Source: Bog-793 sp963785415 (GTDB taxonomy: Bacteria > Actinomycetota > Acidimicrobiia > Acidimicrobiales > Bog-793). Taken from it: a stretch of 64,000 bases of DNA. Positions 26,493-35,183 of the stretch are shown piece by piece. The stretch lies in NCBI GenBank assembly GCA_963785415.1, contig CAWAVB010000001.1, positions 806,001 to 870,000 of the forward strand. Reading direction: 5' to 3'. The notes beneath the pieces are model-generated. The model ran no database searches. It saw nothing but the letters and a program-made list of their open reading frames with translations, and was not told the origin of the DNA. The position numbers were made by a program, and so were the translations under genes. Each line of letters opens with the position of its first letter. Positions within the stretch are counted from its first letter, which is position 1.

Positions 26493-27763
26493 TTACAGGT
26501 CGAAAAGCGCGCGCAGCGCCTCGGCGAGACGCTCGCCGCGGGCCGAACCGGCCGCGCTCTTCACGTTCACCGTTGGCTCGTGGACGAGCTTGGCGACGAT
26601 GCGGCGCGTCACCGACTCGATGGCGTCGCGCTCGTCGGCGCCGAGCCGGGCGAGCACCGGGTCGATGCGAGCGAGCTCGACGGAACGGATCCGCTCGGCG
26701 TGGTCGTGCAACGCCGCGACGACCGGAGCGACGGCACGCCCCCGGGCGTCGAGCGAGTACCGGCCGAGCTCTTCGTCGATGATCTCCCGCACGCGGTCGA
26801 TCTCCGCCCGCCTCGCCGCCAACGAGCGTTCCGCGAAGTTGCGGAGGTCGTCGACGTCCCGCAGCGTGACGTCGGGGAACGACGCGACGGCAGGGTCGAC
26901 GTCGCGGGGCACCGCGGCGTCGATGATGAGCAGCGGCCGCCGCGGCCGGTTGGCGCGTGCCCGCCGGAGGTCCTCGGGCCCGAGCAGGATCTCCGGAGCC
27001 GCCGTCGCCGTGAAAAGCACGTCGGCGTCGGCGAGCTCCGCGCCGAGTTCGCCCAAGGCGACGCCGCGCCCCCGACGGCGCCCGCCGCTGCATCCGCCTT
27101 CTCACGGCTGCGGCTGGCGACAACGAGTTCGGCGGGTTGCGCCGCCGCCATGAGCGCGGCGACGATCCCCTCGCCCATCTCGCCGGCACCGACGACGACG
27201 ACCCGCCGGCCGGCGAGCGACCCGCCGAGCGTCTCTGCGGCCAGCGCCACCGCGACGTGGGCGAGCGAGGTGACGCCGCGCGCGATCCCGGTCTCGGCCC
27301 GGGCGCGCTTGCCGACCTCGACCGCGTGACGGAACAGCCCGTCGAGCACCGGACCCGAAGCCCGTTCACGGCGGGCCTGCTCGTGCGCGGCGCGCACCTG
27401 GCGGAGGATCTCGCCTTCGCCCAGCACGGGAGAATCGATGCCGGACGCCACCTCGAACAGGTGTCGCACCGCCGCCTCGTCGTACTCGACGGCGAGCGCC
27501 TCGGCGAGCGCTCCCGGGCCGCAACCGTCGGTGAGGTGGTCGGCGAGGAAGCGCCCGATGTCGTCGACCCCGTCGTGGAACCGCTCCGCGACGGCGTAGA
27601 CCTCGGTGCGCATGCACGTCGAAAGGATCACGGTCTCGGACAGGTGCGGGCTGTCACCGATCCCGGCGAGCGCCTTCGGCAGCTCCTCGTCGGAGAACGC
27701 CAGGCACTCCAGAAGCTCGAGCGGCGCGTCCCGTTCGTGGAGCCCGACCACGACGACCGGCAC
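26493..27763 (-). pseudogene. hemA: Glutamyl-tRNA reductase, interrupted by an apparent frameshift
   Basis: HemA reduces glutamyl-tRNA to glutamate-1-semialdehyde, the committed step of the C5 pathway. The N-terminal part (27763 to about 27070) encodes 'VVGLHERDAPLELLECLAF', the catalytic cysteine in 'LSTCMRTEVYAV', 'EVASGIDSPVLGEGEILRQV' and the NADPH motif 'VVVVGAGEMGEGI'. Near the five-C run at 27069-27073 (plus strand) the frame shifts by one, and the remainder is encoded by a second frame down to 26493 ('IIDAAVPRDVDPAVASFPD', 'RNFAERSLAARRAEID', then the dimerisation helices). Adding one base restores a full-length family protein. Either a real mutation or a homopolymer sequencing error is possible. 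The start is the GTG at 27763, behind GAGGAGG. Confidence 0.85.
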
Positions 27764-27852
27764 GCGCACCTCCTCGTCCTCGGGTCGCCGCTCGCCGCGG
27801 CGCCATCTCATCCGTGGCCGGATCCGCGCCGCCACGGGACCGCGTGCAGACT

Positions 27853-28590
27853 CTACGGGCCGACGGCGACTCCGCGGGCGGTGCGGTCGTCGGAGGCCCT
27901 CTCGCCGAGCTCGCCATCGCGGGGCACGTGGCCGCGGGGGCGGGAGTGGTAGAAGGCGAGTACCTGGAGCTCGGCGGCGAGATCGACCTGGCGGACCGTT
28001 ACCGAGTCCGGGACGATGAGCACGCCGGGCGCGAAGTTGAGGATCGAGAGCACCCCGGCGGCGATCAGCCGCTCGGCGACGCGCTGGGAGACGCTCGCCG
28101 GGGTCGTGATCACGCCGATGCGCACTTGCTCGCGCGCGCAGGCTTCGGCGAGCCGGTCGAGGTGCTCCACGACGGTCCCGTCGAGCGTCGTGCCGACGAC
28201 CGCTGAGTCGACGTCGACGAGCACGGCGACGCGGAAGCCGCCGGAGTGGAAGCCCCGCGAATGGGCGAGCGCCCGCCCGAGGTTGCCGATCCCGACGATC
28301 GCGACCGGCCAGTCCCGGTCGAGCGCGAGCGCGCCTTCGACACGGGCAAGCAGGTGGGGAACCTCGTAACCGGTCCCGCGCGTCCCGTAGGTGCCAAAGC
28401 GCGACAGGTCCCGGCGCAACGTCGCCGGATTCACCCCGACGACCGAGGCGAGCTCGGCCGACGACACCTGCGTAATGCCGCGCTCCGCCATGACGGCGAG
28501 CGCCCGGTGGTAGAGCGGGAGGCGCGCGACGGTCGGCCCGGGGATCCGGTTGAACTCTCGGATCGTCGCCTCCCCTGTCACCTCATGCAC
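27853..28590 (-). CDS. rex: Redox-sensing transcriptional repressor Rex
   Basis: Rex senses the NADH/NAD+ ratio and represses respiratory and fermentative genes when NAD+ dominates. The ~245-residue protein has an N-terminal winged helix ('IPGPTVARLPLYHRAL', 'QVSSAELASVVGVNPATLRR', 'DLSRFGTYGTRGTGYEV'). A Rossmann domain with 'VAIVGIGNLGRALAHSRGF' begins near residue 90, and 'GVLSILNFAPGVLIVP' lies near the end. I place the start at the GTG at 28590. It heads the hem cluster, 90 bases upstream of hemA. Its neighbours (tetrapyrrole synthesis and the nuo operon) are typical Rex-regulon functions, but no canonical operator was evident. Confidence 0.93.
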   Translation of the reverse strand: MHEVTGEATIREFNRIPGPTVARLPLYHRALAVMAERGITQVSSAELASVVGVNPATLRRDLSRFGTYGTRGTGYEVPHLLARVEGALALDRDWPVAIVGIGNLGRALAHSRGFHSGGFRVAVLVDVDSAVVGTTLDGTVVEHLDRLAEACAREQVRIGVITTPASVSQRVAERLIAAGVLSILNFAPGVLIVPDSVTVRQVDLAAELQVLAFYHSRPRGHVPRDGELGERASDDRTARGVAVGP

Positions 28591-28763
28591 GCTAACGACG
28601 AGTCGCGGACACGACAACGCGCCGGCGGCGCCGGGCGCGATCCGGATGACAGGTTCCGGCGCCGCGCGCCCGGCCCCGGGGCGCGCACGAGCGGTGGAAT
28701 TCCCAAACGGATCCTCACGGCCGACGGCGTGCCCGCCGTCGGCCTGCGGCGACGAGGAGGCGC

Positions 28764-28967
28764 CTAGACCGCCTCGGTGAACCGTGCGGCGAGGTAGCCG
28801 TCGACGTCCTCTTCGCGCAGCCGGTAGGACTTGCCCACGCGGACCGCGGGCAGCTGCCCCGAACTGATGAGCCGGTAGACGGTCATATTCGAGATCCGGA
28901 GCATGTGCGCGACCTCACCAACCGTGAGGAATTGCGACTTTGTGTATTGGATGGACAGTTCAATCAC
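28764..28967 (-). CDS. BldC-like MerR-type small DNA-binding protein
   Basis: The 67-residue product is little more than one winged helix-turn-helix: 'FLTVGEVAHMLRISNMTVY' (helix-turn-helix), 'RLISSGQLPAVRVGKSYRL' (wing) and 'REEDVDGYLAAR'. This matches the excisionase/BldC family in size and sequence. In Streptomyces BldC binds DNA as head-to-tail oligomers and delays development; homologues are widespread in actinobacteria. I chose the GTG at 28967 with a purine-rich site (GGAGAGG) over the long open frame upstream, which is a shadow of proC. Confidence 0.88.
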   Translation of the reverse strand: MIELSIQYTKSQFLTVGEVAHMLRISNMTVYRLISSGQLPAVRVGKSYRLREEDVDGYLAARFTEAV

Positions 28968-29044
28968 CCCTCTCCGCCGACACGACTGTAGGCCAGCGGG
29001 GCTCGTGTGGAAAGAGGGGAAATGGATCTTGTCGAGCCTGCTCG

Positions 29045-29866
29045 TCACCTGGACTTTTGTCGCGGCTTGGGAGGCGCCGCGCCGAGCTCGCCGGCACGCA
29101 CCTTCGCCGCGGTGACGGCGCCGGCGAAGGCGGTGCGCACGGCGCGCGCCTCGAGCACGTTGATCGCCGCCTCGGTCGACCCGCCGGGCGAGGCGACCTC
29201 CGCACGCAACACCTCGGCGGGCCGTCCCGTCTCGACGAGCATCCGCGCCGCCCCGAGCAGCGTCTGGTCGACGAGCTCGCGGGCGACCCCGGGGCCGAGG
29301 CCGGCGGCGACGCCGGCCGCGACGAGCGATTCGGCGACGTAGAAGAGGTAGGCGGGACCGCAACCCGACACCGCCGTGGCGGCGTCGACCAGCTCCTCGG
29401 GCAACCGGACGACGGTGCCGACCGCCGACAGGACCCCCTCCGCCCAGTCGAGATCGGCCTCGCCGGCGTTCCCCCCGCCGACGAGGATCGAAACCCCGGC
29501 GCCGAGCTGCGCCGGGGTGTTCGGCATCGCCCGCACCGTGGCGACTCCGTCGCCCAGCCACTCGACGAGGCTCCCGGTCGTCACCCCGGCGGCGATCGAC
29601 AAGGCGCGGCGATACCCCAGGCCGCGTAGCGACCGGCAGACCGCCTCGGCGTCGTGCGGCTTCACCGCGACGATCACCCCGTCGGCAGCGACCGGTTCGG
29701 CCGCGACGAGGAGCCCGGGGAACCGCGATCGCAGCGCGTCCCGCGCCCCGTCGACACGTTCAGCCACGGCGATCTCCCCGGCCGTCGCCCATCTGGCACC
29801 GAGCAGTCCCGCAACGAGGGCCGTCCCCATCCGGCCGCCCCCGACGACGCAGAGCCGGACGCCCAC
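29045..29866 (-). CDS. proC: Pyrroline-5-carboxylate reductase
   Basis: ProC performs the last step of proline synthesis, NAD(P)H reduction of pyrroline-5-carboxylate. The ~273-residue protein begins with the Rossmann motif 'LCVVGGGRMGTALVAGLL' and has 'VIVAVKPHDAEAVCRSL' and 'VATVRAMPNTPAQLGAGVS'. The catalytic C-terminal helices carry 'DAATAVSGCGPAYLFYVAES' and 'LRAEVASPGGSTEAAINVL'. The GTG at 29866 is preceded by GAGG and overlaps the 3' end of the upstream mshA-like gene, so the two are probably co-transcribed. Confidence 0.94.
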   Translation of the reverse strand: MGVRLCVVGGGRMGTALVAGLLGARWATAGEIAVAERVDGARDALRSRFPGLLVAAEPVAADGVIVAVKPHDAEAVCRSLRGLGYRRALSIAAGVTTGSLVEWLGDGVATVRAMPNTPAQLGAGVSILVGGGNAGEADLDWAEGVLSAVGTVVRLPEELVDAATAVSGCGPAYLFYVAESLVAAGVAAGLGPGVARELVDQTLLGAARMLVETGRPAEVLRAEVASPGGSTEAAINVLEARAVRTAFAGAVTAAKVRAGELGAAPPKPRQKSR

Positions 29867-29877
29867 GACCTGCGACC

Positions 29878-31134
29878 TCAGCCGCACTCGACGAGCGTGC
29901 GCGCCGTCAGGTCGTTGTAAAGCCGGCGCAGGCGGGCCGCGGCAAACGACCAGGTGTAGGCCTGGGCTCGCCGCGCCGCCGCCGCGCCGAGGCGCGCCGC
30001 GAGCCCCGGTCGCGTGACGATTTCAGCGACGTGCTCGGCGAAGACATCGGCGCCGCGGTCCTCGACCAGAAAACCAGTTTCGCCGTCGTCGACGAGGGTG
30101 GTGAGGCCTCCGACAGCGGAGGCGACGACGGGCGTGCCGCACGCCGCCGCCTCGAGCGCGACAAGCCCGAAGGACTCTGAACGGCTCGGCACGAGGCAGA
30201 CGTCGGCCGCCCGGTAGTACGTCGAGAGCCGCTCGTGCGGCTGGGGCTCGACAAACGTCACCCGGTCGCCGAGGCCGAGCTCGGTGACGAGGGCGCGCAA
30301 CATTCCGACCTCCTCGTCGCCGCGCGGCCCGCTCGGACCCCCGACCACGGCGAGGCGGGCCCGATCGACACCGAGACGGGGAAGCGCGGCGAGCGTCCGG
30401 ATGGCGACGTCGCTCCCCTTCAGCGGCTGGATCCGGCCGACGAACAAAAGGAGCGGACCCGAATCCGCGAGCCCCAGCGCCCGGCGGGCCTGGCCCCGGT
30501 CACCCGGCGAGAAGAAGGCGTGGTCGACGCCAGGCGCGACGATCTCGACGCGCGACGGATCGGCTCCATAGAGCTCGACGAGCTGGTCGAGCTCCACCGA
30601 ACAGGTGGCGAGGATGGCATCCGAGCACCCGATGATCTCCGCCTCGGCCCGGGCCCGCTGCCCGGGGTCGGCGGGGTCGAACTCCTCGGGGCTCGCCTCG
30701 GCCTTCACGCGGTCGAGGGTGTGGAACGTCGAGACGAGCGGGATGCCCAGCCGGTGCTTCAGGGCATGGCCAGCGATCCCCGAGAGCCAGTAGTTGGCGT
30801 GGATCGCGTCGGTCCGGGGCGCGCCGACGAGCTCGAACCCGGCCATCCGTTCGGCGACGGCCTCGGTGAAAGCACCAACGAGCTCGCACAGCTGCCCCTT
30901 CGCCACGGGGCGGCGGGGACCGGCCTCGACGTGGTGGACGGTCAGTCCGGGCTCCACCTCGACAAGCGACGGGAGATCGTCGCCCGACGCGCGGGTGTAG
31001 ACGTCGCACTCGACACCGGCGCGGGCGAGCGACGACGACAGCTCGCGTACGTAGACGTTCATCCCGCCGCCGTCACCGCTGCCCGGCTGCTCGAGGGGCG
31101 ACGTGTGCATCGAGAGGACCGCGAGTTTGTGCAT
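29878..31134 (-). CDS. mshA: GT4 glycosyltransferase, MshA-like (D-inositol-3-phosphate glycosyltransferase)
   Basis: MshA joins GlcNAc from UDP-GlcNAc to inositol-3-phosphate in the first step of mycothiol synthesis. The 418-residue protein is a GT-B fold with 'MHTSPLEQPGSGDGGGMNVY' at the N-terminus (phosphate/nucleotide loop), 'AIHANYWLSGIAG', 'VSTFHTLDRVK' and 'VEIVAPGVDHAFFSP'. The donor domain has 'FVGRIQPLKGSDVAIRTLA' and 'VPSRSESFGLVALEAAACG' with the GT4 Glu pair. These match MshA closely, although other actinobacterial GT4 enzymes share much of this. The ATG at 31134 has GAGAGAA upstream. Confidence 0.86.
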   Translation of the reverse strand: MHKLAVLSMHTSPLEQPGSGDGGGMNVYVRELSSSLARAGVECDVYTRASGDDLPSLVEVEPGLTVHHVEAGPRRPVAKGQLCELVGAFTEAVAERMAGFELVGAPRTDAIHANYWLSGIAGHALKHRLGIPLVSTFHTLDRVKAEASPEEFDPADPGQRARAEAEIIGCSDAILATCSVELDQLVELYGADPSRVEIVAPGVDHAFFSPGDRGQARRALGLADSGPLLLFVGRIQPLKGSDVAIRTLAALPRLGVDRARLAVVGGPSGPRGDEEVGMLRALVTELGLGDRVTFVEPQPHERLSTYYRAADVCLVPSRSESFGLVALEAAACGTPVVASAVGGLTTLVDDGETGFLVEDRGADVFAEHVAEIVTRPGLAARLGAAAARRAQAYTWSFAAARLRRLYNDLTARTLVECG

Positions 31135-31181
31135 TTCTCTCAGCGTACCGGCGCCGTGCCGGCGACCCGGACCATCGTCGT

Positions 31182-31550
31182 TCAGCGGAGCGGACCGGCC
31201 CATTCCCGGGGCGAGTAGCGGTAGCGGGCCACGCCGACGAGGAGACGGCGGGGTACGACGCCATAGTCCCGGCTGTCCCGGCTGGCGCCGGGGTTGTCAC
31301 CGGCGACGACGATCCCGGAGGGCACGACCTCGGAGACGCGCTTCACGATCAGCCGGCCCGGATCGTCCAGGTCGGCGAACACGACGAGGTCCCCCGGCGC
31401 GACCTTCCGCGTCCTTCGGACCATGCAGCGGTCGCCGTCGCGCAGCGTCGGCAGCATGCTCGGGCCAGAAACGACGACACGCGTCGGAGCTCTCACGAGC
31501 CGCGCAACCGCCGCCAACGACCGCCGCGGGCGGTATCTCTTCAGGCGCAC
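31182..31550 (-). CDS. sodX: S26-family peptidase, nickel superoxide dismutase maturation (SodX-like)
   Basis: The 122-residue protein is a minimal signal-peptidase-like Ser/Lys protease. The nucleophile lies in 'VVVSGPSMLPTLRDGDR' near residue 30 and the catalytic Lys in 'DDPGRLIVKRVSEV', then 'VVAGDNPGASRDSRDYGVVP' follows as in all S26 enzymes. Its place 88 bases from and divergent to sodN identifies it as the peptidase that trims NiSOD so that His becomes residue 1 of the nickel hook. It lacks an obvious membrane anchor, consistent with a cytoplasmic processing role. Confidence 0.9.
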   Translation of the reverse strand: MRLKRYRPRRSLAAVARLVRAPTRVVVSGPSMLPTLRDGDRCMVRRTRKVAPGDLVVFADLDDPGRLIVKRVSEVVPSGIVVAGDNPGASRDSRDYGVVPRRLLVGVARYRYSPREWAGPLR

Positions 31551-31637
31551 CTCGTTAGTGTTGTCGACGCCGCGCGCTTCGGCGACGGAACTGCCCCGCC
31601 AAGGCAGGGACGGAACAGCGATGGAAGGAGTTCTGGC

Positions 31638-32057
31638 ATGCCGCTCACTTCATATCTACTCTCGCTCGCCGACCGGGTCTCGCGACCCCGGACGGCACAC
31701 GCGCACTGCGACCTGCCCTGCGGCGTCTACGACCCCGCACAGGCCAGGATCGAGGCCGAATCGGTGAAGGCCTGCATGGAGAAGTTCAACGCCTCCGACG
31801 ACCCGGTGTTCCGCCAGCGCGCCATCATGATCAAAGAAGAGCGTGCGGAACTCGTGAAGCACCACGTCTGGGTGCTCTGGACGGACTACTTCAGGCCGGA
31901 GCACGCCGAACGCTTCCCCGAGCTCCACGAGCTCGTCTGGAAGACGACGAAGGCCGCCGGCGAGGCGAAGAAGACCTGCGATACCGCGGTCGCGGACCGC
32001 CTGCTCGCCGGCATCGCCGAGATCGACCGCATATTCAAGGAGACGAAGAAGGCCTGA
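31638..32057 (+). CDS. sodN: Nickel-containing superoxide dismutase precursor
   Basis: NiSOD dismutates superoxide using a Ni ion held by the N-terminal hook. The 139-residue precursor has a ~22-residue propeptide ending '...RTAHA' followed by the hook 'HCDLPCGVYDPAQARIEAE', in which His1, Cys2 and Cys6 of the mature form bind nickel. The rest ('EERAELVKHHVWVLWTDYF' and beyond) is the four-helix bundle that builds the hexamer. Length is normal. A strong GAAGGAG site precedes the ATG. The shared 88-base divergent promoter region with sodX implies co-regulation. Confidence 0.96.
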   Translation: MPLTSYLLSLADRVSRPRTAHAHCDLPCGVYDPAQARIEAESVKACMEKFNASDDPVFRQRAIMIKEERAELVKHHVWVLWTDYFRPEHAERFPELHELVWKTTKAAGEAKKTCDTAVADRLLAGIAEIDRIFKETKKA

Positions 32058-32094
32058 GCGGTCCTTCCGCCACCCGGCGCGAGGCGACCGGTGG

Positions 32095-32343
32095 TCAGTC
32101 CGGCGCGCCGTGCGCCCCGCAGCGGCGCACCGTCGGCTCGTCGACGAGCCGTTCCGGCTCGATCGGCGAACCGCACACCTCGCACGTCGAATACGTGCCC
32201 TCCTCAAGGCGCGTGATCGCGTGCTCGATGGCGTGCAGCTCGCGCTCGGCATCGCTGAGCAGCGCCCGCGCCTCATCGATCGCCAGGTCGTGTGGGGCCC
32301 GCCGGGGATCGCCCGGTGCCGGATCCGGCGACGGCTCCACCAT
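32095..32343 (-). CDS. TraR/DksA-type zinc-finger protein with a Cys-to-His variant finger
   Basis: The 82-residue protein has a helical part ('AIDEARALLSDAERELHAIE', then 'HAITRLEEGTYSTCEVCG') and a DksA/TraR-like finger. Metal ligands appear to be C-x2-C in 'CEVCGSPI' and then C-x2-H in 'RRCGAHG', where the family usually has a second C-x2-C. DksA/TraR proteins enter the RNA polymerase secondary channel, but small actinobacterial members are of unproven function. The ATG at 32343 is chosen because GAGGG lies eight bases upstream; earlier in-frame starts lack a site. It converges with sodN. Confidence 0.75.
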   Translation of the reverse strand: MVEPSPDPAPGDPRRAPHDLAIDEARALLSDAERELHAIEHAITRLEEGTYSTCEVCGSPIEPERLVDEPTVRRCGAHGAPD

Positions 32344-32543
32344 CGGACGACCCTCAGGTTCCACGGATCGACGCAACGAAGCGTGCCGGGTGCCCGGACA
32401 TGGCGGGAGCGTAGCGGACATACCGGTCCGCGACGCGACGGTTGCCGGCCGACGCCCGGCGATCAGCACGAGCGCGTTGCCCTTCGGGAGGAAGGCAGAT
32501 TGGCCGCGCGGCTAGCCTCCCGGGAAGATGGAGACTGCAACCG

Positions 32544-33290
32544 ATGAGCGAAAACACGTCGATAACCCTCACCGACGGGATCGATCCGGACGTCTCCCGC
32601 GTGCTCGTCGTCGCCGCGCACCCGGACGATGCGGACTTCGGTGTCGCCGGCTCCGTCGCGCGCTGGACCGACGCCGGCATGGTCGTCGCGTACTGCATCG
32701 TCACTGACGGGGACGCGGGAGCGATCGACCACACGATCGCACGCGACGAACTGGCGAACCTCCGCCGGGACGAACAGCGCGCCGCGGCCGCCGTCGTCGG
32801 AGTCCACGATGTCCATTTCCTCGGCTATCCCGACGGCGCGCTCGTCGCGTCACGCGAACTGCGACGTGACATCTGTCGCGTCGTGCGGACCCTGCGACCC
32901 GACCGCGTGGTCTGCCAGTCGCCGGAACGGAACTGGGAAGCCATCGCGGCGTCCCACCCGGACCACCTCGCGGCGGGCGAAGCGACCGTCTGCGCGTTCT
33001 ACCCGGACGCGCGCAACCCGTTCGCCCACCCGGAACTCCTCGCCGAAGGACTCGAACCCCACCGGGTTCGCGAGTTGTGGTTGGCCGCGCACCCCGATTC
33101 GAACTGTGCAGTAGACGTCACAGAGTCGTTCGACCGCAAGATCGCCGCACTGCGCTGTCACGTGAGCCAGGTGGGCGAAGGCGAATGGCTCACCGAGCGC
33201 GTCGGGTCGTGGCTCAGCGCGGGCGCGCGGCGGGCCGGCCTTCCAGATGGCCGCCTCGCTGAGACCTTCCGGGTCGTCACCGCTCCCTGA
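32544..33290 (+). CDS. PIG-L family N-acetylglucosaminyl deacetylase-like protein
   Basis: The 248-residue protein carries the zinc motif 'VVAAHPDDADFGVAGSVARW' near residue 22 and the partner 'ASHPDHLAAGEATVCAFYPD' near residue 135; the two His and one Asp are the expected metal ligands. PIG-L enzymes deacetylate GlcNAc-inositol (MshB), mycothiol conjugates (Mca) or other amino-sugars. An MshA-like enzyme lies only 1.4 kb away, so a mycothiol role is possible, but the family is broad and the two genes are not in one operon. The ATG at 32544 follows a GGAAGATGGAGA-type site. Confidence 0.82.
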   Translation: MSENTSITLTDGIDPDVSRVLVVAAHPDDADFGVAGSVARWTDAGMVVAYCIVTDGDAGAIDHTIARDELANLRRDEQRAAAAVVGVHDVHFLGYPDGALVASRELRRDICRVVRTLRPDRVVCQSPERNWEAIAASHPDHLAAGEATVCAFYPDARNPFAHPELLAEGLEPHRVRELWLAAHPDSNCAVDVTESFDRKIAALRCHVSQVGEGEWLTERVGSWLSAGARRAGLPDGRLAETFRVVTAP

Positions 33291-33351
33291 CGACAGCTCT
33301 CCGCGGCGGGTCGGGTTCCATGAACACTGGACGTCCCGCGCCGGTACCTGA

Positions 33352-34242
33352 CTAGTTGAAGTGGACGAGCATTGCGGAGCCGAACACCACGCAGTAGATC
33401 GCGAACGGCGTCAACGTCCGCGTCTTGAAGTAGCGCGTGAGGAAGCGCACGGAGATCCACGCCGCGACCCCCGCACACGCCGCAGCGGCGAGTGTCTGGC
33501 CTCGGACCCCGTTCCCCGTCGACCCGAGCAGATCCGGCAACTTGTAGACGCCGGCTGCGAGGATGATCGGCGTCGCGAGCAGGAAGGAGAAGCGCGCCGC
33601 GTCCTTGTGATCAAGGCCACGCGCGAGGCCCGCGACCATCGTGATCCCGGAACGGCTGATCCCGGCGACGAGCGCGAAGACCTGCGCGACGCCGACCACG
33701 AAGCCCTCTTTCATGTTGAGCGTGGCGAGCGCCCGGTCGGGCCGTGGCGGGCCGAGCTCCGTTCCGCCACCGGTCGCCTGAACCGCCGGGGCGGCGCGTC
33801 TCCGACGGAGAACTTCCCCGGTGGCGAGCAGGAACCCGTTGACGACGAGGAACGCGGAGGCCGGGACGGGTTTGGAAAAGAGTACCCGGAGCGGGTGCTC
33901 GAGCAGTATCCCGGTGATCCCAGCGGGGATCGTCGCGACGACGAGGAGCCAGCCGAGCCGCTCCGTCGGCGTCGCGATCGCCCGACGCCGCGCCGAACCG
34001 ACGAGGGCGCCGACGATCTCGACCCAGTCCTTGCGGAAGTACACGACGAGGCCGATCGCCGTCCCGACATGGAGGCCGACGAGGAAGGCGAGCCAGAACG
34101 ACTCCGGAGCCGACTGGGCGGCGACGACGTTGGTCCACCCGAAAAGAGCCGGGAAGACCACGGTGTGCCCGAGGCTCGACACGGGGAAGAGCTCGCTGAC
34201 GCCCTGGAGAATACCGAGGATGATCGCCTGCCAGTAGTGCAT
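33352..34242 (-). CDS. uppP: Undecaprenyl-diphosphatase (BacA/UppP type)
   Basis: UppP recycles undecaprenyl pyrophosphate to the monophosphate carrier for peptidoglycan synthesis. The ~296-residue, eight-helix protein has 'GILQGVSELFPVSSLGHTVV' (the (E/Q)-rich motif with catalytic Glu and Ser), 'EHPLRVLF' and 'LVAGISRSGITMVAGLARG', the second catalytic motif with Arg. 'AARFSFLLATPIILAAG' follows, as in the family. I chose the ATG at 34242, directly before helix 1; the ATG at 34320 would add 26 residues. The last helix ends 'VVFGSAMLVHFN'. No partner gene is adjacent. Confidence 0.88.
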   Translation of the reverse strand: MHYWQAIILGILQGVSELFPVSSLGHTVVFPALFGWTNVVAAQSAPESFWLAFLVGLHVGTAIGLVVYFRKDWVEIVGALVGSARRRAIATPTERLGWLLVVATIPAGITGILLEHPLRVLFSKPVPASAFLVVNGFLLATGEVLRRRRAAPAVQATGGGTELGPPRPDRALATLNMKEGFVVGVAQVFALVAGISRSGITMVAGLARGLDHKDAARFSFLLATPIILAAGVYKLPDLLGSTGNGVRGQTLAAAACAGVAAWISVRFLTRYFKTRTLTPFAIYCVVFGSAMLVHFN

Positions 34243-34550
34243 GCTGCCGGGATGCGAGTGCGCGACGTGAGCCGCCCCCCGTAACAGCGAATGCGCGACG
34301 ATCACGCCCGGCCCTGTCATCGGCTCGACCCGCTCGCCAGCGCGCCACATCGGGCGCGCCGGCCGCTCCGGGCCCTGTTCGCCGACGTGCCGGCGCCGAG
34401 GTCGTCAGCGCTCCCCCGCCTGAGGTTCGTGTGACCCTCCGCCGCCCGAGGTGACCTGTGCACTACCCGCTCCTTCGATGGGGGTCCGTCGGATGCTACG
34501 ACGACCGAGCCGTCCCGCGCCGCGCATGCCGAATACGCCCCGAGATCGAG

Positions 34551-34582
34551 AAGAGCCCGCCGGCACAAGCCGGCGGGCTCTT
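34551..34582 (-). terminator. Rho-independent-type hairpin after the cold-shock gene
   Basis: The arms 34551-34563 and 34570-34582 are perfectly complementary (13 bp, GC-rich core) around a 6-base loop. Ends AA...TT allow it to work in either direction. It lies 21 bases past the csp stop. Confidence 0.85.
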
Positions 34583-34602
34583 CGAACGACCTTCAAAAAG
34601 GC

Positions 34603-34803
34603 CTAGACCACGCGTACGTTCTGGGCTTCCTCACCTTTGCGGCCCGGAACGACGTCGAATTCGACGCGCTGGCCCTCCTCGAGGGACTTATAGCCGGTTC
34701 CTTGGATGCTGGAGTAGTGGACGAACACGTCGTCACCCTGCTCGCGCGAGATAAAGCCATAGCCCTTCTCGGAGTTGAAAAACTTTACGGTTCCAGTTGC
34801 CAA
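34603..34803 (-). CDS. Cold-shock protein (CspA family)
   Basis: The 66-residue single cold-shock domain shows RNP1 'KGYGFISRE' and RNP2 'DVFVHYSSI' with the usual N-terminus 'GTVKFFNSE' and end 'GEEAQNVRVV'. Csp proteins melt RNA secondary structure and buffer translation. The likely start is a TTG at 34803 behind a GAGAGAGA site, which would reduce initiation relative to ATG. A strong hairpin terminates the transcript. The 380 bases upstream to 35183 contain no gene I can support, only a short hairpin at 35074-35092. Confidence 0.95.
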   Translation of the reverse strand: MATGTVKFFNSEKGYGFISREQGDDVFVHYSSIQGTGYKSLEEGQRVEFDVVPGRKGEEAQNVRVV

Positions 34804-35183
34804 TTCGGATTCTCTCTCTCAACAGCGCGCGCGGTCCTCTTGACCCCGTGCTAAGGGCAGCCTACGGGACATTCGACACCCCCGCGTCAGATCGTCATCT
34901 GGGGGTCGTCACTCCAGCTCCTGGCAAGGTCGTCATGCACGCCGTCGCGCGCCAGGTTTCCTCTGCCCTGTCTTGGAGCCGTTCGCTTCTCGTCGCCAGT
35001 CCGGGTTCCCCGGGCGTCCGCGGGATCCCCGCCGCGGCAACCGCGAGGCGCGAAGACGCTTTGGTGCTTCGACGACCGACACTCGGTCGGTCCGGCTCCC
35101 CACCACACGAAACCGGTCCAGCGCGCCCCTTCGTCCCGCTCGCTACAGTCACACGGTCTGCGCCAATCGTCGAGGGAGAAACC

